Positions 1 through 9,500 of a stretch of DNA of 16,809 bases are shown here, piece after piece (position 1 is the first letter of the stretch; each line of letters opens with the position of its first letter). The notes below the pieces were generated by a model, which was given only the letters and a program-made list of their open reading frames with translations, ran no database searches and was not told the origin of the DNA. Origin of the DNA: Hepatocystis sp. ex Piliocolobus tephrosceles (lineage: Eukaryota > Apicomplexa > Aconoidasida > Haemosporida > Plasmodiidae). The stretch lies in NCBI GenBank assembly GCA_902459845.2, contig CABPSV020000416.1, positions 1 to 16,809 of the forward strand, in the 5' to 3' direction. Position numbers and translations under genes: made by a program.

Positions 1-54
<54 letters not shown>

Positions 55-105
55 AAAAAAAAAATAAAAAAAAAAATTAAAAAAAAAATAAAAAAAAATA
101 AAAAA
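1..105. repeat. Poly(A)-rich low-complexity tract
   Basis: About 105 bases are almost entirely A with a few interrupting T. The first 52 bases are uninterrupted A, and the run may continue outside the window. Such tracts are common between Plasmodium genes and are prone to assembly length error. Confidence 0.9.
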
Positions 106-216
106 GTATTAAAAAACATAAAGTTAATATATTGTGTAATATACCACAAAATTACGTAACATAATTTTTAACATAAGTTTATTTTTTTTTGCTTTATATC
201 AATACGCACATGTGTA

Positions 217-217
<1 letters not shown>

Positions 218-280
<63 letters not shown>
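218..280. repeat. (AT)n followed by (GT)n microsatellite
   Basis: A pure AT dinucleotide run (218-266) passes directly into a GT run (267-280). It is non-coding; open frames across it are repeat artefacts. Confidence 0.95.
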
Positions 281-1295
281 ATGGATAGAGGGAAAGAGTA
301 GTAAATATATCCAAAAATGTACAATATCTATCATTAATCATAAAACAAATAATAGCCATACCACTCTACTCTTTTTTTTTTTTTTTTTATTTATTTATTT
401 TTTTTTTATTTTCATTGTTTACCAATAAATATAAAAACATTTTAAATATTTAATTATTGCATATAGTACACATATGCAAGCATTAATTAAGGGTAACAAA
501 TTAAGTTACAATTTTAATAGAAAAAAATAATATTATAACTATGGTACCAATATATGTATAACAACTAAATGAAATATAACAATGTGTCAATAAAAACGTG
601 TTATGAAGCAAATTTTTTTTTTTTTTTTTTTTTATTTTTGGGAAAACGGATATTTGTTGTATTTATAATAAACAAGAAATTAATTCATTAAATTTAAGTG
701 TTTGTTTAAAAAAAAACATAACGTAAAATAAGTGAGAAATGTGAGTCGGAAAAAAAAAAAAAAAAAAAAAAAAGGATAGCTAATATTTTGACAGATATAC
801 TAAAAAACGAACAAGACAACAAACTAATTACAAAGAATTATGACGATAATGTAATAAATACTAACATATGCATTGTTTACACATATTAAAAATAAAATTC
901 CCAAGTATTATTATATGTTTATTAAAAAAACTTCCAAATTATAGAATATGATGAGTACATACCTGAACATATATACTTATGTATATATAAATTACTACGC
1001 CATAAACTAAAAGTGTAACAAATCTTTACTTAAATTATAAATAATCAGTTTTAAAAAAAAAAAAAATCTTTTCTTATCAAATAATATATATAAGAGGGAA
1101 AGAGAGAGATTGTGGTGGTGGATGGTTGAGATGGTAGATAAAAATAAGTGTAAGACAAAAAAAAAAATAAAATAAAATAAACGAATAATCGGTATGAAAC
1201 TAACACAAACATGCATACATATATATATATATACGTGCGTATGTATCATATTCGGCAATTATCAGCGATTTGTACGAAACAGAAACGTAACAAAA

Positions 1296-4200
1296 CTATG
1301 TATGTTCCATTTTTGTTATTTTATATTTGTCATTTTTTATATAATGATATAAATAATATATAGCACTCATTGTTACTCCTTCAAGTTTATTGGCATCATA
1401 TAAACTAGCCGGTTTATACTTATTTAGCTTTTCTATTTCTTCATTCGATAAGTATGGAAAATTAGTCCTAAAAAAAAAAAAAAAAAAAAAAATAGGGAAA
1501 AAATGAAAAGTGGAAAAAAAGGAAAAAGTATGTGATTGCACAACAGTACACCCATACGGTTGATCTTGATTTTAACATATGTAAACCATTAGAATCATGA
1601 AATAAAATAAATGAGAAATATATTTAGAGATAAAAAAAAATGACATAAATGTCCCTTACATAGAATAACTATACTATACATATATATACACACACAAACA
1701 CATATGTATATACCTATTATATTGTATTCCAGTAGGTATAAGTAAGTTAAAATTTTGCTTAATTTTATTCATTTCTTTAATTTGTTTTTGCACATATGAT
1801 GAATATTTAATTTCGGCGCATGCCGTTTCTAAAGTTGGAATATTTATTAATAATTTTATGTCACTAAAAAAAGATAAGTCATAGTTACACGCGTCCATAT
1901 AAATGTCTAAATAATTGTGTTTATGTGATAATAGATTTTTACTGTCAAATATATGTTTTATAGTTTTTAATTTTTGTAATAAAATATTTAGATCGTATTC
2001 TTTTCCACTTTTTAAAGTGTTGTATATTGTGGTCATATTTTTTTTATAACTAAGTGGCATAGTGGTTGAGTCGAGTGGCATAGTGGTTGAGTCGAGTGGC
2101 GTAGTGGTTGAGTCGAGTGGCGTAGTGGTTGAGTCGAGTGGCGTAGTGGTTGAGTCGAGTGGCGTAGTGGTTGAGTCGAGTGGCGTAGTGGTTTTTTCCG
2201 TTTCTTTGATTGTAGAGACTGAAGTTACCGACATGTTTGTCTGTGTATCTGTTAAACTATCATTTTGCAACTTATTAAAATGCAATTTTTTAAAAACATA
2301 AATTAGTTTATTTACGGTACTGTACTTTTGCTTCAATAAATACATTCTTTCATCTGACACGATTCCCAACTTATATGCTTTAGGTGTAAGTCTAATGTCA
2401 CAATTATCAGGTCTAAGATATAACCTATATTCAGCCCTAGATGTAAACATACGATAGGGTTCAGACACTCCTTTGTTTATTAAATCGTGTATTAAAACAC
2501 CAATATAACTATTAGTACGTTTTAAAATAAAATTTTTTGTATTAGTTAATATATCATCATAGTCATTTTTATTATTACTACTTTTATCAATATTATCGCT
2601 ATCGCTATTATCACTATTATCGTTATTTTTTAACTTTTTTTGTTTTTTATTTGATGATTTTTGTAGTTGCCTATTCAACGCTGCATTAATCCCAGCTACT
2701 ATTCCTTGACAAGCAGCCTCTTCATATCCTGTAGTACCACAAATTTGACCAGCAAAAAATAAACCATCAACATTTTTAGTCTCCAATGTATATTTCAAAC
2801 ATTTAGGATTAACGTAATAATACTCTACATCATAAGCTGGTGAAACAATTTTTGCTTCTTCTAACCCTCTTATAGAATTTATAATTTTTTGTTGAATATG
2901 TAAAGGATAAGCAGAACTTAAACCATTAGGATAAATTAAATTACTATTTATTCCTTCAGGCTCTAACCAAATTGTATGTTGATTTTTTTCACTAAATTTT
3001 GTTACTTTTTTAGCAATGGAAGGACAATATCTAGGTCCATTTCCTAATGTATCATAACTATCAAAGTCTGGCAATTCTTTTAAATATTTTATGACTAATT
3101 CATGTGTTTTAGTATTAGTATAGGTTTTATAACATGTAATAGTTTTATTATTATTAATTTTATTATGATTTAAAAAAGAAAAATAAAAAGGATATTTTTT
3201 TTCGCTATCTTCTTTTTCTAAAATATTAAAATTTATACTATTTAAATATAATCTAGGTGGTGTACCTGTTTTCATTCTTTTTATTTCAAATCCGTTTTCT
3301 ATTAATTGTGTTGCAAGGTTATTGTTCGATTTTTCTACAAATTTAGTGATGTATTTCTTAAGATTATTATTTCCGCCGCTTACCACATTACTATCGCTTA
3401 CCACATTACTACTGATACTGTTAGTAGAATTCGTGACAGAATTCGTGACAGAATTCGTGACAGAATTCGTGACAGAATTTGTGACAGGAGCAATGTCGAC
3501 TACTCCATCACCAACCTGTCTATTCTTATTTATCAAATTCAAACTAAATAACATGTCCCAATTGTTTGAATTTTTGTTTTTATTTATAATCATATTTGTC
3601 ATTCTTTTAAATCTACCACCTTCAATTTTTTCCTTACCAATATGACATATTCCTCCCAAAAATGTGCCAGTAGTTAAAATTACACTATTAGCATAGAACT
3701 CACAACCACATTTATTTTTTATACCATATATTTTTTTTTTCTCCTTATTATATATATTTGTATAATAATTTTCACTTTTCGTAATATAATTTAAATCTTT
3801 ACTATCCTTATGTATAACACTAAAAATATTTTTGTTTGTATATTTTGTTATTAACAAAGATTGTACTATGTTTTCAAGAATATACAAATAAGGAGTATTA
3901 AAAATAAATTGTTTCATATAATAATTGTATAAATTTCTATCTGCTTGTGCTCTATGTCCTCTAACTGCTAAACCTTTTTTTAAATTCAAAATTTTAAAAT
4001 GTATTCCACTTTTATCAATCACTTTACCCATCAATCCACCTAAGGCATCTATTTCTTTGACTAGAATTCCTTTCCCTATACCACCGATAGATGGGTTACA
4101 AGACATTTCACCAATAGTATTTTTGTTTTGTGTTATTAATAATGTTTTAGCTTTCATTTTGGCACTAATGTGACTAGCTTCACACCCACTGTGCCCTCCT

Positions 4201-4307
4201 CCTATAACTATAACATCGTATTTATTATCGATCTTTTCACACGTACATTTTTTCTGAAAATGGATTAAACGTTTGTTATTACTCGGACCACTAGTTCTAC
4301 AACGGAA

Positions 4308-4341
<34 letters not shown>

Positions 4342-4661
4342 GAAAAAAATTAAATATATTTATGTTTTTAACATGGATATATTAACACAAACATGAGTGT
4401 TTATGTTTTTAGTATGTTACTTAACTACGGTATGTTGTAATAGAATATAATGACTTTGTGCTACTACTAGTGTTTTAACAATCATGTATATGTATATTAA
4501 TATATTTACCTGTGGAAACGTCGTGGCAGCAAAAAAAATTGTTTTTTCTTAACGTTGTAAGAATTGTAAGATAAAACAAATGAAAAGGTGAATATTAAAA
4601 TGTAACAGAGTATAATTTTTTTTTTATTTTTTATTTTTATATTATGAAGGTTCAAAAGCAT
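1296..4661 (-). CDS. mnmG: MnmG/GidA tRNA uridine-34 modification enzyme (putative apicoplast)
   Basis: FAD-dependent subunit of the MnmE-MnmG complex, which installs the (carboxymethyl)aminomethyl group on C5 of U34 in certain tRNAs. My model is exon 1 4661-4510, exon 2 4296-1714, exon 3 1467-1296, about 968 aa; bacterial MnmG is about 630. Seen: FAD-binding YDVIVIGGGHSGCEAS from residue 77; MSCNPSIGGIGKG with Cys117, equivalent to the E. coli MnmG active-site Cys47; GPRYCPS with Cys475 (family signature 1); AGQICGTTGYEEAACQG from residue 566 (signature 2); EPYRMFTSRAEYRL from residue 663; and a C-terminal LSNEEIEKLNKYKPASL block in exon 3 typical of the GidA C-terminal domain. Exon 1 starts at the first Met after an in-frame stop and encodes a Lys-rich n-region plus hydrophobic core (about residues 13-31), followed by a basic Asn/Lys/Arg stretch, as in bipartite apicoplast leaders. 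Both junctions are phase 2 and restore frame. Low-complexity inserts lie near residues 322-341 and 754-799, plus an Asn/Asp/Ser block near 2560-2640. Family assignment is near certain; location is inferred. Confidence 0.93.
1468..1713 (-). other. mnmG intron 2
   Basis: On the minus strand the donor is AATAG|GTATAT and the acceptor is a run of about 20 T ending TAG|GACTAA. Splicing joins a split AGG codon (phase 2) and links the GIQYNR end of exon 2 to TNFPYLSNEE of exon 3, which fits the MnmG C-terminal domain. Without splicing, exon 2 reads into a Tyr/Ile/Cys tail and stops at 1674. A CA/TA-rich stretch follows the donor. Confidence 0.88.
2053..2193 (-). repeat. In-frame 21-bp minisatellite in mnmG, seven units
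   Basis: Six full 21-bp units and a seventh partial unit start every 21 bases from 2053. They encode DSTTTPL or DSTTMPL heptads (residues about 754-799) inside the C-terminal helical region of MnmG. Units differ mainly at one base (ACG/ATG at the fifth position), so the array looks recently expanded or homogenised. The unit length is a multiple of three, so copy-number change keeps frame. Confidence 0.95.
3427..3486 (-). repeat. In-frame 12-bp minisatellite in mnmG, five units
   Basis: Five tandem GAATTCGTGACA units (plus-strand reading; the last has one C-to-T change) encode five VTNS tetrapeptides at about residues 322-341. The insert follows the VGDGVVDIAPV segment and precedes the conserved RMKTGTPPRL block. 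It is frame-preserving low complexity, likely a surface loop. Confidence 0.95.
4297..4509 (-). other. mnmG intron 1, separating the targeting exon
   Basis: On the minus strand the donor is CCACAG|GTAAATAT (4509). The acceptor is a 28-T run followed by TTAACTTCCGTTGTAG|AACTAG, ending at 4297. Exon 1 leaves two bases (AG) and exon 2 supplies A, restoring an Arg codon. A second AG lies six bases downstream (AACTAG|TGG), so a two-residue acceptor variation is possible. Without this intron the enzyme's open frame has no Met upstream of its FAD motif, which supports the join. Confidence 0.85.
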
Positions 4662-5155
4662 TTCTAAAGTTGTACAAAATTATATAATGAACAAAAGATT
4701 GAATAAAATATTGAACAAATGATTAATTGGTAAACAAATTAGCAATTTATTTTTGAGAAAAATAAAAATAAAAATAAAAAATGTTGTGTATGTCGCATCA
4801 ATAATTTTTCCATTTTAATGAGTTATTAAATAAAGGATTTTAGTTGCGCTTAATCGGTCCAAATTCAGATACGTTTCAATGTATGAAAATGTGCACACAT
4901 ACATACTATGTAAAAATAACCAGTTCAATTTACCTATACATCCACATATATACATATATATATTTTTTTTTTTTTTACAAAATTAAAGTGTTAATGAATA
5001 AAAAGAGGAAAAAAATTAACAAAATGTAAAATTATTTTTCTCCTTAAATTTATAGAGAAAAAAGAAAAAAAAAAAAAAAAATGTATATACATATTATGTA
5101 TGTTTACATGCGTGTACATATGTACATCATAGTTTAATTAGTTTTAATCAAAAGT

Positions 5156-5381
5156 TTGTACAATTTCGTGGCTTGTGCAATTTTGTGGCTTGTACAATTT
5201 TGTGGCTTGTACAATTTTGTGGCTTGTACAATTTTGTGGCTTGTACAATTTTGTGGCTTGTACAATTTGCGTAGTTTGTACAATTTGCGTAGTTTGTACA
5301 ATTTGCGTAGTTTGTACAATTTGCGTAGTTTGTACAATTTGCGTAGTTTGTACAATTCCGTGGCTTGTGCAGTTTACGCAT
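5156..5381. repeat. Two-type minisatellite with palindromic TTGTACAA core
   Basis: Unit starts fall at 5156, 5173, 5190, 5207, 5224 and 5241 (type A, 17 bp, TTGTACAATTTTGTGGC), then 5258, 5276, 5294, 5312 and 5330 (type B, 18 bp, TTGTACAATTTGCGTAGT), then 5348 (A-like) and a degenerate copy from 5365. The shared part contains the perfect 8-bp palindrome TTGTACAA. Open frames on both strands across it exist only because the units lack stops. Confidence 0.95.
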
Positions 5382-5634
5382 TTTGTCAGCATATGTACAT
5401 ATTTTGTGACATTTGGCACTAAGTTAATGTATTTTATTAACAATAAATAAAATTGTGCTTCAACATCAGTATGAATACATACATATGAACGAGAAACAGA
5501 GCAAATTTCCTAATATAGGATTGAGTATATACAATAGATATTAATATTAATATATGTATATATTATATATGTTTCAGTAGTACACTTGGTGTATATTTTA
5601 TCTTTCTACATAGTATCCGAATACTCCTCTTCCC

Positions 5635-5636
<2 letters not shown>

Positions 5637-5709
<73 letters not shown>
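5637..5709. repeat. 73-nt homopolymer T tract
   Basis: An unbroken T run of 73 bases in the divergent intergenic region. Long poly(dA:dT) tracts disfavour nucleosomes and are common in Plasmodium promoters; the exact length is likely unreliable in any assembly. Confidence 0.95.
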
Positions 5710-5958
5710 CATGCGACATTTCATAATTTTGATTATTGTATATATGTACCTATTTACTTCATTTTTACCGAAAAAAATAAAAAAAAACAAAAGAAAAACA
5801 AAAAAAAAAATGAAAAAAAACCTAAGGCAAAACCAAATACAAATGCAAAATCAAATACAAAAAAATATATGTTTTTTTTTTTTTTTTATACAAATTAAGC
5901 TTTGCCAAATAGTATATTTATTCATTGTACGGACATAAAATTTTTCTTATCTACTTAT

Positions 5959-6036
5959 TTGTTTTACTTGTTTTACTTACTTGTTTTACTTATTTGTTTT
6001 ACTTATTTGTTTTACTTGCTTATTTATTTACTTATT
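5959..6036. repeat. Imperfect TTGTTTTACTTA-rich tandem repeat
   Basis: The motif GTTTTACTT recurs at 9-14 bp spacing, with ACTTATTT or ACTTGCTT between copies. It is non-coding; open frames across it give only Phe/Tyr/Leu runs. Confidence 0.8.
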
Positions 6037-6378
6037 TTTTTAACAATTTTTAAAAATTTTTTGTTCCCCCACATACGCAAACATATAGATACATATGTAT
6101 GTATTAACATATTAAATCAAATTGGTAGGTTATTTATTTGATATTTTTTTTATTAAATTTTTATAATTCGTGACTTACATAAAAAAAAAAAAAAACAAAA
6201 AAAAGAAACAAGAAAAAAAATTATAGTGCATGCTTACTCGAACCAAGTATATAATAGTGACACAAAAAAAAAAAAAAAAAAAACAGTTTGATATATTATA
6301 AATGTATGTATGTTGTTTTACATCCACCGTGTTAGTCCCTATATTTGTACAGAAATGTACTTGTAAATCTTTGCATTT

Positions 6379-6381
<3 letters not shown>

Positions 6382-6427
<46 letters not shown>
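6382..6427. repeat. (AT)n microsatellite
   Basis: A pure AT dinucleotide run of about 46 bases, about 160 bases upstream of the NAA15 start codon. It may be transcribed as 5' leader. Confidence 0.95.
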
Positions 6428-6432
<5 letters not shown>

Positions 6433-6470
6433 CATTGTTCAGACCGTTTAAATAAGCTACAACAACAACA

Positions 6471-6585
6471 GTAGCAATAAAACAGCAGTAGCAATAAAAT
6501 AACAGTAGCAATAAAATAACAGTAGCAATAAAATAACAGTAGTGATAGTAGCAATAAAACAACAGTAAAAATAGTAGTGATAAAA
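6471..6585 (+). repeat. GTAGCAATAAAATAACA repeat leader of NAA15
   Basis: 17-bp units begin at 6471, 6488, 6505, 6522 and 6548. Truncated 9-bp units lie at 6539 (GTAGTGATA) and 6565 (GTAAAAATA), and a last 12-bp piece GTAGTGATAAAA at 6574-6585 runs directly into the ATG at 6586. A close relative, in the same orientation relative to its gene, lies upstream of TFB2. Probably part of the 5' UTR; function unknown. Confidence 0.9.
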
Positions 6586-9500
6586 ATGAGTAAAACAAGT
6601 GTTGACCATAATACACTATCAAGTAAAGAAATAATTAACTTCCGACAAGTGACAGAGTTAATAGAATTGAAAAAATACAAAAAAGCTTTGAAAATATGTG
6701 AGCAAATACTTAAAAAGCATCCAACTAATGGTGAAACATTAGCCTTAAAAGGATATGTATTAAATTTGATAGATGATAAGAATAAAGAAGAAGCATTTAA
6801 ATATATAAAAGATGGTATAAAACATAATTTATCGAGTAGTTTTTGTTGGTATTTATATGGTTGTTTATATAAAAATTATAAAAACTATAACGAAGCTTGT
6901 AAATGTTTTACTAAAGCAATTCAATTAAATAAATATGATCATAAACCTTTAAAAGAATATTGTATTTTATTATTATATTTAAATAAATATGAACAATTTA
7001 AAGATATACGTATAGATATATATAATAATACTAATAAAACTCTTCGCGATAAAGCCATTTTAATTTTTGCATTTCATTTGTTAAAAGAATATATGAAATG
7101 TTATGTTATAATTAAACAAATGGAAAAAGAATTATTATATGATACATATAATGATTTATCTCAGGATGAAAAACATAATTTATTAGTGTACATCATTGAG
7201 ATATTATTAGAAGGGCAAATGTTTAAGGATTGTATTTATATCATGAACACTTACAAACATTTTTTTTTAGACAAATTTTGGTATAATAAATTAATGGGTT
7301 TATTATATTTATATGAAAATGATTTTACACAAGCCAATTTATATTTTAAAAAAGCTTTTTTTTATAACTATGAGAATTTAGAAATATTACTTTTGATGTT
7401 ATATACGGAGCGAGAGTATTACATCGTAGGTGGAAACTTGTGCGAACAACCAAATAGACCTACGCACAATAATGGTAATGGTAAAGATAATGATAGTGAT
7501 AATGTTAATGATAAAAGAAATGAATCAAAGCATGAAACTCTTCACACGGATGCTAATAAGAATAAAACTACATTGTCTAGTTTATTTTATCTCGATTACA
7601 AAAACGAACATAAACCAAACAAAGAAGTAAAAATAGATAAAAATGTTAAGGTATTATTAAATGATTTTATTTTAGATACATATGGTTCCAATAAAAATTT
7701 AAAATTATTATCATATATAGAAAAAAATATATTAAATGATTATATTAGTCATAATTTAGGAATGAAACAATATGACATCTACACGATTGCAGAGTTTAAT
7801 AATTTTATTAATTCGAATAAAATTAGTGAAGATAAATTTAAAGACGGTTTGGATAAGCCTTCGATGAGTGTGTTTGAGTTTATTGCTACATTGCAAGAGG
7901 ATATACAAAAAGAGGATATTTGTGAGAAGAAAAGATGTATTAACGAAAATAAAGATCAGAATAGCAACGAAGAGAGTGACAATGTGGTTGGCACAAATTG
8001 TCACCATTTTAATAATATATATTGGTCTAAAAAACTGGGTGTTGATTTATTATATCTTTGTAAAAAAAAGTTTGAAAAGAATATAAATAATTTACATTTT
8101 TATAAAATAAAAAATTTAAATGATGAAGAAGAAGCATGTATTGAAGCTTATTTTAGCAAATTACAAAAAATATATACAAATTCAAATTTAATAAGATTGT
8201 TTCCATTATATTTTTATAACGAAAACAAATTTTCTTATTATGTTGAAAAGCAAATACGTAGTTTATGTTTTCAAAAATGTTTCAGTATATTCAGTTTTTT
8301 GAAATATTTTTATACTTATAAGAATATAAAAATTATTCTTTTTATTTTACATAAATATATAGATAATTATAGTAAAAAAAAAGAGTTAGTTTCGTTTGTT
8401 GATGATTATGTTGGTATTAAGAAAAATGAAAAATATATTGACGATAGACATTTGGATTTATTACATGGGGACACAAAAAGTTCATTTAGTGACACGACTT
8501 GTATCACTACTGATGCTTCTACAAATACTTCGAAAAATACTTCTACAAATACTTTTACTAATAGTACAAACAGCATTGATAAAAATAGTACTAATTCAAA
8601 CACATTTGAAAAAAGAGAATGTTTAACTGATGATAAGGATATAAAAAATATAATGGATGGGATATATACTGATGAAGATAGTGTAGTTCATAGCAGAAGT
8701 AATAATTCGTTTGATTTGGGACTTATTCAAAAGATGAAAGAAGTAAATGAAAACGATGAAGATGACAAAAATGAAGATGACAAAAATGAAGATGACAAAA
8801 ATGAAGATGACAAAAATGAAGATGACAAAAATGAAGGTGGAACGAGTGAGGAGGGTGTAGTAATTCAAGTAGATAACAATAGTTATAACAAAAACAAAGA
8901 TATAACTAAACATGGTTTTATAGAAAAACATAAGTTAGAAAGTATTGTAGGAGAGAAAAATTGTATTTCATCAGAGTTAAATTTAGATGAATTAAAAAAA
9001 GAAAAAGTAAATAATGTTGAATCAAAAAAGAAACCAAAAAAGAGTTCAAATAAATTATTATCTACTGATCAAATAAATGAACAGAACAATAAATCAAATA
9101 ATGTAGTAACAAAAAGTAGTACGAATAATACAAAAGAAATAAAATTAAATTTAAAAAATACAGTTTTATCAGTAGAAGAAAAAAATGAATGTTTTATATT
9201 ATGTATATATTCTTTTATTAGTCAATTATATGATTATATAAACTGTCCAGAAGAAGCTTTAAGTTTGTTAGAGGATTGTATGAACATAATTAAATATAAT
9301 GTAAACCTACCTTTAAAATATGAATTAATTTTTATCAAAGGATTAATATATAAAAGAAATGGTAACTATGTAGAAGCATATAAATGTTTGGAACAATGTA
9401 GAAAAAATAATATAGGTGATAGATATATTAATTCAAAAACAATTAAGACATGTTTAAAGTGTGGTTTTGTAAATGAAGCAAAAGAACTTGCAAGTATTTT

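Larger units (their letters stand above)
1..1295. other. Non-coding flank downstream of mnmG
   Basis: I see no supportable gene here. The stretch starts with an almost pure A run (about 1-105). It also holds an (AT)n(GT)n microsatellite at 218-280, T runs near 371-390 and 609-632, an A run at 750-773, and a purine-rich patch near 1094-1145. Short open frames translate only to Tyr-Ile, Phe or Leu/Ser runs. It lies 3' of the minus-strand mnmG gene, so it should contain that gene's 3' UTR and perhaps the flank of a gene outside the window. Confidence 0.7.
4662..6585. promoter_or_regulatory. Divergent promoter region between mnmG and NAA15
   Basis: About 1.9 kb separates the two divergent start codons, so both promoters and 5' leaders should lie here. 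I see no gene. It contains a TTGTACAA-based array (5156-5381), a 73-nt T run (5637-5709), a GTTTTACTT-rich repeat (about 5959-6036), A runs near 6181-6215 and 6263-6283, an (AT)n tract (6382-6427) and the repeat leader of NAA15 (6471-6585). Promoter function is inferred from gene orientation only. Confidence 0.6.

Noticed and set aside
189..428. Small open frames over the (AT)n(GT)n tract
   Set aside because: The products are Tyr-Ile and Phe runs caused by simple sequence, with no conserved motif.
1094..1145. Purine-rich patch as a possible small RNA or exon
   Set aside because: No hairpin, splice signals or coding pattern could be supported; it looks like simple sequence drift.
5134..5450. 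Overlapping open frames of 73-99 codons on both strands
   Set aside because: They exist only because the 17/18-bp units lack stop codons. Frames are open on both strands at once, and the products are simple repeats with no family resemblance.
6577..6585. GTG upstream of the NAA15 ATG as a start
   Set aside because: It lies inside the leader repeat; eukaryotic initiation and the conserved N-terminus favour the ATG at 6586.
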